DNA of 64,000 nucleotides from Paracoccus denitrificans. Lineage in GTDB: Bacteria > Pseudomonadota > Alphaproteobacteria > Rhodobacterales > Rhodobacteraceae. The translations under genes and the position numbers were made by a program. Below the pieces are notes generated by a model. The model was not told the origin of the DNA. It made no database searches and saw only the letters and a program-made list of their open reading frames with translations. The stretch's first letter is position 1; every line of letters begins with the position of its first letter. This document shows, in pieces, positions 19,080 through 46,952 of the stretch. The stretch is from NCBI RefSeq assembly GCF_900100045.1, contig NZ_FNEA01000005.1, forward strand, positions 62,001 to 126,000, in the 5' to 3' direction.

Positions 19080-20756
19080 TCACTCGGCGGCAAGGCGCGA
19101 GATCACCACCGTCACCTCGGGTTTCTTGCCGATTTCCTCCATCGAGACCTGGCGGGTGATCTTGCGGATCGCCTCTTCCAGCCGGTCGTCGTCCATCACG
19201 GTGCGGTCGTCGGCGCGTTCCAGGAACTCGGCCAGCTCGCCCTCGATATTGCGCGCCAGCGGCACCCCGGCGCGGCCCAGCTCCGGCAGGCCGGACAGCT
19301 CCACCCAGGCGTCGGGCAACGGGCTGTCGTCCTCGTCGATGATGACCGAGACCATGGCACGGCCGTTCAACGCCATGCGGATGCGGTCGCGGACCACACC
19401 GTCCATGGCCCCGATCAGCATCGTCCCGTCGAGGTAAAGCCGCCCGGTATCGATCTGATCGACCACCCGCGGCGCCGTGCCCGACAGGTCCAGCATGGTG
19501 CCGTTCGTCGCCACGACCGAGGGGATGCCACGCGCCTCGGCCAGCTTGGCATGTTCGCGCAGGTGCATGTGCTCGCCATGCATCGGAATGACGATCTGCG
19601 GCTTCAGGAGGTCGTGCACAGCCTCGATATCCGGCCGGTTGGCATGGCCCGAGACGTGATAGAGCCCGTCTTCGGCGTCATAGAGGTCCACGCCCATCTC
19701 GGAAAGCGCATTCATGATGCGGATCACGCCGCGCTCGTTGCCGGGGATGGTGCGCGAGCTGAACAGGAAGCTGTCGCCCTCTTTCAGCTCGATGCCCAGA
19801 TAGCGGCCGCGCGACAGCTGGGCGCTGGCGGCACGGCGCTCGCCCTGGCTGCCGGTGACGATCAGCATCACCTTGTCGCGCGGCAGTTCCGAGGCTTCCT
19901 CGGGGCCGATGAACGAGGGGAAGTTCGTCAGGATGCCGGTTTCGACGCCGACGGTCACCATGCGACGCATGGCCCGGCCCAACAGGCAGATCTTGCGGCC
20001 GGCGGCAACGCCGGCTTCGGCCAGGGTCTTGAGGCGGGCGATGTTGCTGGCGAAGGTGGTCGCCACCACCATCTGCCGCTGCGCCATGACGAAATCCAGA
20101 AGCGGATTGGCCAGCACCGCCTCGGACCGGCCGGGATGGGGCGAGAAGACATTGGTGGAATCGCAGGTCAGCACCTTGATCCCCTGCCCCTCGTTGGCGA
20201 TGTCGTGCCAGAGGATCGGGTCGAAAGCCTCGCCTACCACCGGGGTGCCGTCCAGCTTGAAATCGCCGGTATGCACGATCCGCCCCGCCGGCGTGTCGAT
20301 GATCAGCGCCGAACTTTCGGGGATCGAATGGCTGATCGGGACGAACTGCACCCGGAACGGGCCGGCCGTCACGACATCGGGCCGCGGGGCGTGGATATGC
20401 AACTGATCGACGGGCTGGCCGGCCTCTTCCAGCTTCAGCCGCGCCAGCGCGCCGGTGAAGCGGCGGCAATGCACCGGCTTTTGCAGCCTGGGCCACAGCA
20501 GGCCAAGCGCGCCGACGTGATCCTCGTGCCCATGGGTGATGAAGATGGCGTCGATGCGGTCGCGATTGGCTTCCAGCCAGGCGACATCGGCCATGATCAG
20601 GTCGATGCCGGGCGCGCTGTCCATGTCGCCGAAGGTCACCCCCAGGTCGACGACGATCAGCCGCTCGCGTCCCGGCTGGCCATAGCCGTAGACATAGGCG
20701 TTCATGCCGATTTCGCCCGCGCCGCCCAGCGGCAGATAGATCAGGCGCTCAGCCAT
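19080..20756 (-). CDS. rnj: Ribonuclease J
   Basis: A 558-residue metallo-beta-lactamase/beta-CASP nuclease that degrades and matures RNA from the 5' end and by internal cleavage. Seen: LPLGGAGEIGMN at the start, the metal motif HGHEDH (residues 75-80), HTGDFKLD, the beta-CASP region with CDSTNVF, and VSGHANRPDI near the end of the catalytic core. The start at 20756 overlaps the coaX stop by eight bases. The order nuoN-birA-coaX-rnj recurs in alphaproteobacteria. Confidence 0.94.
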   Translation of the reverse strand: MAERLIYLPLGGAGEIGMNAYVYGYGQPGRERLIVVDLGVTFGDMDSAPGIDLIMADVAWLEANRDRIDAIFITHGHEDHVGALGLLWPRLQKPVHCRRFTGALARLKLEEAGQPVDQLHIHAPRPDVVTAGPFRVQFVPISHSIPESSALIIDTPAGRIVHTGDFKLDGTPVVGEAFDPILWHDIANEGQGIKVLTCDSTNVFSPHPGRSEAVLANPLLDFVMAQRQMVVATTFASNIARLKTLAEAGVAAGRKICLLGRAMRRMVTVGVETGILTNFPSFIGPEEASELPRDKVMLIVTGSQGERRAASAQLSRGRYLGIELKEGDSFLFSSRTIPGNERGVIRIMNALSEMGVDLYDAEDGLYHVSGHANRPDIEAVHDLLKPQIVIPMHGEHMHLREHAKLAEARGIPSVVATNGTMLDLSGTAPRVVDQIDTGRLYLDGTMLIGAMDGVVRDRIRMALNGRAMVSVIIDEDDSPLPDAWVELSGLPELGRAGVPLARNIEGELAEFLERADDRTVMDDDRLEEAIRKITRQVSMEEIGKKPEVTVVISRLAAE

Positions 20757-21528
20757 TGCCCATCTCCTTGTTGTAATCATGGATCAGGCGCAGGCCGTGC
20801 ATGGTCAAGTCGTCCTCGATCGCGTCGAACAAATCAAATCCCTGGTCGAACAGCGGCGCCAGCCCGCCCGTGGCTATAACCTTCATCGGCCGGCCGCGTT
20901 CCAGGCGGATCTTGTCGACCACGCCCTGCACCAGGCCGATATAGCCCCAGAAGATGCCGGACTGGATGCAGGCCACGGTATTGGTGCCGATCACCTTGGC
21001 CGGCATGGTCACGTCGACATGCGGCAGGCTGGCCGCGCCCATGTGCAGGGCCTCCAGCGACAGGTTCACCCCCGGCGCAATGACGCCGCCGACATAGGCG
21101 CCGTCGGTGTCCACCACGTCGAAGGTCGTCGCGGTGCCGAAATCGACCACGATCAGGTCCGGTCCGTGCCGCTCGAACGCCCCCCAGGTATTCACCAGGC
21201 GGTCGGGGCCGACCACGGTGCCGAAATCGACCCTCGGCGCCACAGGCAGCAGGCAGTCCGGCTTGCCCACCACCAGTGGGCGGGTGTCGAAATAGCGATT
21301 GCAGAGCACGCGCAGGTTGAACACCACCCGCGGCGCGGTCGAGCTGATGATGCAGGCGTCGATGTTCAGTTCCAGCTTCTGCAGGGAAATCAGCGTGGAC
21401 AGCCAGACGAAATACTCGTCCGCCGTGCGCCGGTGGTCGGTCGAGATGCGCCAGAGGCCCACGAATTTCTCGCCGTCCCAGACGGAAAAGACCGTGTTGG
21501 TGTTGCCGGTGTCGATGCAAAGCAGCAT
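20749..21528 (-). CDS. coaX: Type III pantothenate kinase
   Basis: A 259-residue ASKHA-fold kinase phosphorylating pantothenate, the first step of CoA synthesis. Seen: the phosphate-binding DTGNTNTVFSVWD at the N-terminus, GPDRLVNTWGAFE, and VVDFGTATTFDVV with the catalytic Asp. GGVIAPGVNLSLEAL and TGGLAPLFD follow as in the family. It starts three bases after the birA stop and overlaps rnj. Confidence 0.95.
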   Translation of the reverse strand: MLLCIDTGNTNTVFSVWDGEKFVGLWRISTDHRRTADEYFVWLSTLISLQKLELNIDACIISSTAPRVVFNLRVLCNRYFDTRPLVVGKPDCLLPVAPRVDFGTVVGPDRLVNTWGAFERHGPDLIVVDFGTATTFDVVDTDGAYVGGVIAPGVNLSLEALHMGAASLPHVDVTMPAKVIGTNTVACIQSGIFWGYIGLVQGVVDKIRLERGRPMKVIATGGLAPLFDQGFDLFDAIEDDLTMHGLRLIHDYNKEMGNG

Positions 21529-21531
21529 GGC

Positions 21532-29920
<8,389 letters not shown>

Positions 29921-29923
29921 GGC

Positions 29924-30976
<1,053 letters not shown>

Positions 30977-30979
30977 TCA

Positions 30980-31747
30980 TCACGCCGCGGGAATGCCGCG
31001 TGCCTTGCATTCCTGCAAGGTCTGTTTCGTTGTCATCACCGTCAGGCCCATCGGTTTTTTCTCGGAAAGCGTGAATACCGAACCGACGACCATCTTGCCG
31101 TTGCGCTTGTCCCGGAGCGTGCGGATGTGCCGGGCGTAGGACGCCCCTTTCGCATCGGCCCAGCTGGCCAGCGCGCATGTGGCATAGGCGAAGGCGGTGT
31201 CGGCGTCCACCCCGCCGCGCAGGTTTGCCGTAACTTCCACCAGGCTGTCCGCCCCCTTGCGCGAACTGGCCAGCGCGGCGACCTGCGCGCCCTGGAAATC
31301 CTGGGGATCGGCCTCGAAACTCACGGGCAGGTTCAGCCGCAACGGGCGGGAACGGGCCGAGAATGCAGCCAGCGCCTTTTCCTGCGCCGTGGGCTCGCGC
31401 TTGCGCACCGGGGCCATGTTTGGCAGGCCGGACAGGTCCAGCTCCAGATTCGCGTTCAGAGCCATCAACTCGGCCTCGGTCACCGCGAAGGCGTCGCGGC
31501 CCTCGGGGCTGTCCAGCGCCATCTCGCTGACCGAACCGTCGGGTTCGAGAATCAGGATCTCGCCGGATTTGGTCGAGATCCGGCCCCTGGTCAGCGTCTT
31601 CTTGTCCGGCGCGCCTGCGTCACTTTGCAGCACCGCCACGCCCAGTTCGGCCGGCTTGGGCCGCGGGCGCGCATCCTTGGTCTCGGCGCAGCCGGCCAGC
31701 AGGGCCAGGGCGCCGATACCGCTCAGAAGGGCAAGGCGGGGCCGCAT
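30980..31747 (-). CDS. Lipoprotein of unknown function inside the nuo operon
   Basis: A 255-residue exported lipoprotein. The signal peptide ends in the lipobox LLAGC with Cys20, so Lgt/Lsp processing is expected. The body contains SGEILILEPDGSVSEMALDS and a C-terminal half with two cysteines (YATCALASWAD, LQECKARG). ATG 31747 is chosen because GGAG lies eight bases upstream; a GTG at 31756 overlapping the nuoG stop is the alternative. I do not recognise the family. A periplasmic lipoprotein between nuoG and nuoH cannot contact the cytoplasmic arm, so its place here is odd. Confidence 0.8.
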   Translation of the reverse strand: MRPRLALLSGIGALALLAGCAETKDARPRPKPAELGVAVLQSDAGAPDKKTLTRGRISTKSGEILILEPDGSVSEMALDSPEGRDAFAVTEAELMALNANLELDLSGLPNMAPVRKREPTAQEKALAAFSARSRPLRLNLPVSFEADPQDFQGAQVAALASSRKGADSLVEVTANLRGGVDADTAFAYATCALASWADAKGASYARHIRTLRDKRNGKMVVGSVFTLSEKKPMGLTVMTTKQTLQECKARGIPAA

Positions 31748-31752
31748 CCCCG

Positions 31753-34056
<2,304 letters not shown>

Positions 34057-34060
<4 letters not shown>

Positions 34061-34455
34061 TTCGCCACCAACAGGCTGCCGATTACGGTGTTCCGCGCGA
34101 TCTCCTGCCGGCCGATGCGGCAAAAGCTCTCGGGTTCCGCGGCCTTGGCGCCCTGACGGGTCAGGTAATCCTCGGCCACGGCATAGATGCGCTGCTTGTC
34201 CGGCCTGCTGTCCAGGAAAGCGTCGATCTCGGCGCGGGAATAGCCCTTGCTCTCGGCATAGCGCTTGAGCTTGCGCGCCTCGCCATAGGCATAGAGGATG
34301 CGGCCGTCGATGCTGGGACAGGTGCGGCGGATGCGATCGGCGATGCGCGCCGCGATCAGCCGGTCGTTGATGTATTTCTCCTGAGACAGCGGCTCCAACG
34401 CGGCGGCAGGCGTCGCCAGCGTCGCGGCGATCAGCGCGGCAGGAATGAGTTTCAT
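34057..34455 (-). CDS. DUF5333-like exported protein
   Basis: A 132-residue protein with a signal peptide ([18 protein letters not shown], cleavage before LEPLSQEK). The mature part is helical, with two cysteines ([18 protein letters not shown] and [18 protein letters not shown]). It resembles the DUF5333 family of Rhodobacteraceae; function unknown. ATG 34455 is preferred because AAGGAAG lies upstream and the signal peptide follows directly. A perfect 15-base palindrome lies 22-36 bases upstream. It stands between nuoF and nuoG. Confidence 0.75.
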
Positions 34456-34476
34456 GGCAGATGCTTCCTTCATGGG

Positions 34477-34491
34477 ATGGACCTGGTCCAT
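34477..34491. promoter_or_regulatory. Perfect palindrome upstream of the DUF5333 gene
   Basis: ATGGACC-T-GGTCCAT (34477-34491), in the 174-base gap after nuoF. It could be an operator for an internal promoter or a small hairpin; no regulator is known to me for this sequence. Confidence 0.3.
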
Positions 34492-34629
34492 AACACGAAG
34501 GCACCGCCGGGGTTCGACACCAAGGGGTGAGCGCCGCGTGATCCGGCCCGGCCGACACGCGCGCAGGCGCGGGCTTTCCCCCCGAGGGGTCAGCCATGCC
34601 GGAATCAGGGGGCCGGTTGCCATCGCCGT

Positions 34630-36192
<1,563 letters not shown>

Positions 36193-36193
<1 letters not shown>

Positions 36194-36837
36194 CAGCCGA
36201 CCTCGCCCTTGTCGACGCGGCGGGAATGGCCGGTCTCGCCCCCCGCCGCCAGCAATTTCGCCTGGCCGACCCAGTCGTCGGCCTCGATCCGCCCGCCCAT
36301 CCGGCCCAGCCGCTGCGCGAAATCGTCAACGGTGGCGGGGTCCCATGCGGCGATCTGGTCATAGCGCGTCACGCCCTGCGCGTTCAGCCAGTCCGAGATC
36401 TTGGGGCCGATGCCCTTGATCCGCTTCAGATCGTCGGCGCCCCGCGCGACCTTGGCCGCAGCGGCAGGCTTGGGTTCGGGCCGGTGCTCGACAAGCGGCT
36501 CTGCCGGCATCGCCCCGGCGACGATGGGCATCTGCGCCTCCGAGGTGAAGGGCTCGGGCCCCAGCGAGCCGCCGACCAGCAGGGTCTCGGGCTGGCGGTC
36601 CACGGCGGCGCGCTGCCAGTCGGTGCCGGTCAGGCCGGCGCCCTCCTCGAACAGTTCGGGCCGTTCATGGCAGACCAGCCAGACCATCAGCGCCCCGAAC
36701 AGCACGAAGGTCACGACGCCCAGGAACAGCCCGGCCAGCCAATGCAGATCGCCGATGCCGGCGGTGAACAACAGCACCACCACCCCAGCGATTGCCGCCG
36801 AGATCCAGCAGTTCCTGTTGCACTCTGCCCGTTCCAT
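36193..36837 (-). CDS. Membrane protein with C-terminal helix-hairpin-helix domain inside the nuo operon
   Basis: A 214-residue protein. Two hydrophobic segments lie near residues 13-26 and 33-55 (AGVVVLLFTAGIG, GLFLGVVTFVLFGALMVWLV), followed by a Pro/Glu/Ala linker and a C-terminal helix-hairpin-helix-type domain (DDLKRIKGIGPKISDWLNAQ ... FDQ-like RYDQIAAWD). In other alphaproteobacteria the same domain is fused to the end of NuoE; here it is a separate gene directly after nuoE, which points to a role with complex I rather than with DNA. This is inference from family and position. Confidence 0.8.
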
Positions 36838-36861
36838 CGCGACCCGCCTGCTCCCTTTCGA

Positions 36862-38828
<1,967 letters not shown>

Positions 38829-38872
38829 TCAAATCCGATGCGGGACGCACAGCCCGTGCTGCGCGGCTGCGG

Positions 38873-40449
<1,577 letters not shown>

Positions 40450-40457
40450 CTAAGGTC

Positions 40458-40486
40458 CGTTTATCCCCGGTCGCGGATATGGTCAA
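40458..40486 (-). promoter_or_regulatory. Sigma70-type promoter of the nuo operon
   Basis: On the minus strand TTGACC (40486-40481), 17-base spacer, TAAACG (40463-40458), giving a leader of about 58 bases before the nuoA GTG. -35 match 5/6, -10 match 3/6. No TTGAT-N4-ATCAA (Fnr-type) site was seen nearby. Confidence 0.45.
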
Positions 40487-40570
40487 CGGTGCCACCCCGC
40501 GTCAGACCGGCTTTGCAGCCGCTGCGACACGAGAAAACCGCAGGTCACGGCACGGGATTCTCAAGGTATT

Positions 40571-40938
40571 TTACTCGGCTTCCCGGCCGATTCGACCCAG
40601 ATGCGTGTCGCGAAAGCCCGAGGGCGATTTCAGCCCGTAACCCAGCATCCGGTCAAAGCCGACATGCGCCAGCCAAAGCCCGCCGCCGGCGATCAGCCCG
40701 GTCGATCCCAGCGCCACGCCCAGCACCGTCAGCAGGAAAGCCGGCGCATAGAGATGGCCCAGGTTGTAAAATGCCGCACCGATGCGCGGGCCGGCCAGAT
40801 AGCCAGCCATCGTCAGGTCGGGCGCAAGCAGGATCGCCAGCCAGATCGCAGCGCCCCAGCCCGGCGCCGCCAGCGCGGCCACGGCAAGCCCGCCAAGCGC
40901 CAGCCCGGCGCCCTCGACCCGCTGCCAGGCGATCGTGC

Positions 40939-40942
<4 letters not shown>
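40571..40942 (-). CDS. DUF4260-like small membrane protein
   Basis: A 123-residue protein with three to four transmembrane segments ([20 protein letters not shown], then [20 protein letters not shown]). The family pattern is visible in [25 protein letters not shown] and in the end [20 protein letters not shown] (shown in parts). DUF4260 function is unknown. ATG 40942 overlaps the uvrA stop by four bases, so it is read with uvrA, and might be SOS-induced along with it; that is inference. 178 bases separate it from nuoA. Confidence 0.82.
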
Positions 40943-43818
<2,876 letters not shown>

Positions 43819-43847
43819 CGCGCCAGTCCTGATTCCGCCAAGCGCAT

Positions 43848-43875
43848 GAGATAGGCATCCGCGCCGAAATGGCAA
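43848..43875 (-). promoter_or_regulatory. Sigma70-type promoter of uvrA
   Basis: On the minus strand TTGCCA (43875-43870, 5/6), 16-base spacer, TATCTC (43853-43848, 3/6). It lies 10 bases downstream of the LexA box. Confidence 0.4.
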
Positions 43876-43884
43876 CCTCAAACA

Positions 43885-43899
43885 GAACATCACAGGAAC
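43885..43899 (-). promoter_or_regulatory. LexA (SOS) box upstream of uvrA
   Basis: Read on the minus strand: GTTC-N7-GTTC (43899-43885), the direct-repeat LexA box established for Rhodobacter and other alphaproteobacteria. It lies about 67-81 bases before the uvrA ATG, next to the promoter, so LexA would repress uvrA until DNA damage. Confidence 0.7.
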
Positions 43900-43963
43900 A
43901 TTTCCGCTTGCGGCCCTGGCAGCCCTGCCCCACCATGCAGGTGAGTCGCAAAAGGAGGCACCG

Positions 43964-44317
43964 ATGAGCCGACAGCACTACAAGGGCGGCTGCCAATGCG
44001 GCAGCGTCGCCTATGAGGTGGATGCCGATCTGGACAAGACCTTTACCTGCAACTGTTCGCGATGCCAGCGGCTGGGCTTCGTGCTGACCTTCGTGCCCAA
44101 GGCGGACTTCCACCTGACCAGCGACGGGCCGGTGACGGAATACCTGTTCAACCGCAAGCAGATCCGTCACCGCTTCTGCCCGACCTGCGGCGTCGAATCC
44201 TATGCCCTGGGCCAAGGGGCGGACGGAGGCGAGATGGTGGCAGTGAACGTGAACTGCCTGGAAGGCGTCAACCCGCGCGAATTGGCCAGTCAGGCGGTGG
44301 ACGGGGCCAGCTACTAG
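43964..44317 (+). CDS. GFA/CENP-V family zinc protein
   Basis: A 117-residue protein of the glutathione-dependent formaldehyde-activating (GFA) family. Zinc-binding patterns seen: [12 protein letters not shown] near the N-terminus, [11 protein letters not shown], and [11 protein letters not shown]. The best-studied member (in Paracoccus) was proposed to speed formation of S-hydroxymethylglutathione, but most paralogues, including short ones such as this, have no proven reaction. GGAGG lies before the ATG. Its TAG overlaps the moaA stop on the other strand (convergent, four bases). Confidence 0.85.
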   Translation: MSRQHYKGGCQCGSVAYEVDADLDKTFTCNCSRCQRLGFVLTFVPKADFHLTSDGPVTEYLFNRKQIRHRFCPTCGVESYALGQGADGGEMVAVNVNCLEGVNPRELASQAVDGASY

Positions 44318-45321
44318 CCGCCGGTATGGCTCATGTAGCGGCTGACCTGCCCGGCGACATGCCGGCGGGAATAGTCGAAGTCGTGACCCTTGGGCTTGCG
44401 GGCGATGGCATCGCGGATCGCTGCACGCAGCGGCGCATCCTCCGCACCGGCCCGCAAGGGCGCGCGCAGGTCGGCGCGGTCCTCTTGCCCCAGGCACATG
44501 AACAACTCGCCCGTGCAGGTGATGCGCACGCGGTTGCAGCTTTCGCAGAAGTTATGCGTCAAGGGCGTGATGAAACCGATCTTCTGCCCGGTCTCATCAA
44601 GGCGGACATAGCGTGCCGGCCCGCCGGTGCGCTCGGCCAGCGGCGTCAGGGTGAATCGCTCGCCCAGCCGGTCGCGCAGGTCGGACAGCGCCCAGTATTG
44701 GTCCAGCCGCTCTTCCTCGCCCATCTCTCCCATGGGCATGACCTCGATGAAGGTCAGGTCGTGGCCCTGATCCGCGCACCAGCCAACCAAGCGGAACAGT
44801 TCGTCCTCGTTGAAGCCCTTCAGCGCCACGGTGTTGATCTTGACCCGCATGCCGGCGGCCTTCGCGGCTTCGATCCCCTGCAACACCTGCGGCAATCTGC
44901 CCCAGCGGGTGATCCGCGCGAAGCGGTCCTCGTCCAGCGTGTCCAGCGAGACATTGACCCGCCGCACGCCGCAATCGGCCAGTTCGGTCGCGAAACGCGC
45001 CAACTGGCTGCCGTTGGTGGTCAGCGTCAACTCGTCCAGGCCGGCACCCAGATGGCGCGACATGGCGCGAAAGAATTCCATGATATTGCGCCGCACCAGG
45101 GGCTCGCCGCCCGTGACCCGCAGCTTGCGCACGCCCAGGCCGACAAAGGCGGAACACAGGCGGTCCAGTTCCTCCAGCGTCAGCAGGTCGCGCTTGGGCA
45201 GGAACTGCATGTGCTCGGCCATGCAATAGGTGCAGCGAAAATCGCAACGATCCGTCACCGAAACCCGAAGGTAGGTGATCGGCCTGGCAAATGGGTCTAT
45301 CAGCGGGGCATGCGCATCCAT
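44314..45321 (-). CDS. moaA: GTP 3',8-cyclase (molybdenum cofactor synthesis)
   Basis: A 335-residue radical-SAM enzyme making the first molybdopterin precursor from GTP. Seen: the cluster motif [31 protein letters not shown], and the second [4Fe-4S] region [18 protein letters not shown]; the family C-terminal Gly-Gly tail is present (SHTGG). ATG 45321 is chosen because the conserved body begins soon after; an in-frame ATG at 45354 is possible, neither with a strong ribosome binding site. No other mo-cofactor gene is in the window. Confidence 0.95.
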   Translation of the reverse strand: MDAHAPLIDPFARPITYLRVSVTDRCDFRCTYCMAEHMQFLPKRDLLTLEELDRLCSAFVGLGVRKLRVTGGEPLVRRNIMEFFRAMSRHLGAGLDELTLTTNGSQLARFATELADCGVRRVNVSLDTLDEDRFARITRWGRLPQVLQGIEAAKAAGMRVKINTVALKGFNEDELFRLVGWCADQGHDLTFIEVMPMGEMGEEERLDQYWALSDLRDRLGERFTLTPLAERTGGPARYVRLDETGQKIGFITPLTHNFCESCNRVRITCTGELFMCLGQEDRADLRAPLRAGAEDAPLRAAIRDAIARKPKGHDFDYSRRHVAGQVSRYMSHTGG

Positions 45322-45472
45322 GGCGCAAAGATAGGCATGGGCCGGCATCGGCACAAGCCGGCCGATCCGTTGACAGTCTCGTAACCAGGAATGGAAGGTC
45401 GGGTGGACAGGACCGCCTTCCCGAGTCTAGCCTCGGCCCCGACCAGAAGGACGATCACGAAGGGAATTGCCG

Positions 45473-45976
45473 ATGACCAAGCCGATCCTGCGCCTGCCGG
45501 GCGCGCTGATGCTGCTGGCACTGGCCGCCTGCACCCCTGCCGACAAGACGCCGCAGACCGCGCCCGGCGCCACCACCGCCAGCGACCAGCGGGCGGCAAG
45601 CGCCGCCGGCACGGCCCTGGTCACCGCGGCCGCACGCCCCTCGCCCGCCGCGCGCACCGCGGCGGAGTTCGACACCACCACGCGCGAGCAAAGGGTCGCG
45701 GCCGCCGCCCCGCCCACGACGGGGGAGCGCCGGCTGGGCACCACCATCGCCTCGCTGGGCGATCCGTCGCAGCCCGGCTTCTGGATCAAGACGCCGCTGG
45801 CGAAATCCGAAACCGACGGCCGCATCGTGAACCCGGCGAACGGCAAATCCGCCAAGGTGCGGCTGATCCCGCTGGACGGCCCGGCCAGCGGCGGCAGCCA
45901 GGTCTCGCTGCCGGCATTGCAGCTGATCGGGGTCAGCCTGACCGACCTGCCCACGATCGAGGTCTATGGCAGCTGA
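45473..45976 (+). CDS. Lipoprotein of unknown function
   Basis: A 167-residue exported lipoprotein: basic start MTKPILRLPG, hydrophobic core, lipobox LAAC at Cys22 approximately, then a long Ala/Thr/Pro-rich stretch and a C-terminal globular part (GRIVNPANGKSAKVRLIPLD, LPTIEVYGS) resembling the D-glycine-loop end seen in SPOR-like or MltA-accessory proteins only loosely. AGGGA lies eight bases before ATG 45473. It diverges from moaA and overlaps the convergent AlkD-like gene by 13 bases. Not recognised further. Confidence 0.8.
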   Translation: MTKPILRLPGALMLLALAACTPADKTPQTAPGATTASDQRAASAAGTALVTAAARPSPAARTAAEFDTTTREQRVAAAAPPTTGERRLGTTIASLGDPSQPGFWIKTPLAKSETDGRIVNPANGKSAKVRLIPLDGPASGGSQVSLPALQLIGVSLTDLPTIEVYGS

Positions 45977-46668
45977 CCGCCCCCGGAACCGTCCCGGCTT
46001 TCCGGCAGCCACCGCCCGGCCTCGCGCCGGGCAAAGGGCTTCAGCCGCGCTCCATCCGCCGCAAGCCAGTCGCGCACGCGCTGAGGGTCGTGCTTGGACA
46101 ATTCGCGCAACCACCAGCCGATGGCCTTCTGGACGAACCATTCGCGGTCATCGGCCAGCCGGACCAGCCAGGACAGCACGCGCTCGCGCCGCTCCAGATC
46201 CTGGGGTTTGGGATTGCGGATATGCGTCCAGGGCAGCGTGCCGACCAGCGCCGCGCGCCGCACCCATAGGCTGGGATGCTCCAGCCAAAGCTCGACCTCG
46301 TCCAGCCGCGCGGGCTGGGCCAGTAGCCGCCGCTCGCCCGCCTTCATGGCATGATCGGCAATCGCCCAGGTGTCGAATTGCGGCACCCATCCGGCGATTA
46401 GCCTCCATGCCGCCTCGTCGGGCCTGATGCGCGCCTGGGTCAAAAGCTTCGCCGCCGCGATTCGCGCCTCATGCACGTCGCTGTCCCAAAGCCGCGCCGC
46501 CAGATCGACCCGCCCCGGTACGTCCAACTCGGCCCGCCAGCCGCGCGCAAGATCGTCGATCACCGGCACCACCACGCCCAGATACTCGCGCGGGGCCTTG
46601 TGATAGGCCGCCATCTCCGCGGCCTTGCCGGCATCACCCAGCGCTTTCAGCTCATCCAATTCCCGCAT
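45964..46668 (-). CDS. DNA alkylation repair protein of the AlkD-like HEAT family
   Basis: A 234-residue helical protein. Seen: YLGVVVPVIDDLARGW, the tryptophan/aspartate-rich WDSDVHEARIAAAKLL, DTWAIADHAMKAGER, and REWFVQKAIGWWLRELSKHDP, all typical of AlkC/AlkD-type HEAT-repeat DNA glycosylases that remove alkylated bases without base flipping. The start is read at ATG 46668, immediately after the motif CTTCACCGTTTTCCAAATACTC (opposite strand), so the putative ribosome binding region GGTGAAG is part of that repeat. A GTG two codons upstream is also possible. Confidence 0.85.
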   Translation of the reverse strand: MRELDELKALGDAGKAAEMAAYHKAPREYLGVVVPVIDDLARGWRAELDVPGRVDLAARLWDSDVHEARIAAAKLLTQARIRPDEAAWRLIAGWVPQFDTWAIADHAMKAGERRLLAQPARLDEVELWLEHPSLWVRRAALVGTLPWTHIRNPKPQDLERRERVLSWLVRLADDREWFVQKAIGWWLRELSKHDPQRVRDWLAADGARLKPFARREAGRWLPESRDGSGGGQLP

Positions 46669-46690
46669 CTTCACCGTTTTCCAAATACTC
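46669..46690 (-). repeat. Short intergenic motif, copy 2 (GAGTATTTGGAAAACGGTGAAG)
   Basis: On the minus strand the 22-base sequence directly precedes the AlkD-like start codon. It matches copy 3 (61417-61438) at 20 of 22 positions and copy 1 (16888-16910) less fully. Confidence 0.55.
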
Positions 46691-46755
46691 GAAATGGGCC
46701 GGTCACCGACCTCATGCGGGGAATAATCCGCCCTGGGCGCAAAAAGAAGCAATGG

Positions 46756-46788
46756 AAAAGGGGCGGCGCCAGAGAGAGACGCCGCCCC
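46756..46788 (-). terminator. Minus-strand rho-independent terminator upstream of the AlkD-like gene
   Basis: On the minus strand: GGGGCGGCG (46788-46780), 11-base loop, CGCCGCCCC (46768-46760), TTTT (46759-46756). No known gene on this strand ends here, so it must close an unseen transcript from the 46.8-46.95 kb gap, or a small RNA. The adjacent 46671-46856 frame is discussed as a finding. Confidence 0.6.
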
Positions 46789-46952
46789 AGTCGAATACGC
46801 CAAGAGGGAAAACCTGACGATATGGGTGCAACGCCGCAGAGCGCCTTTCGGTTCATCACGTTTCCTCGATCCCGGCGGCGCATGAGCAACGGCTTGCGTT
46901 AGTCCGGCAAAAGCGCAAGCCTGCCCCCGACCGGAATGGAAGGAGCCCCGCC

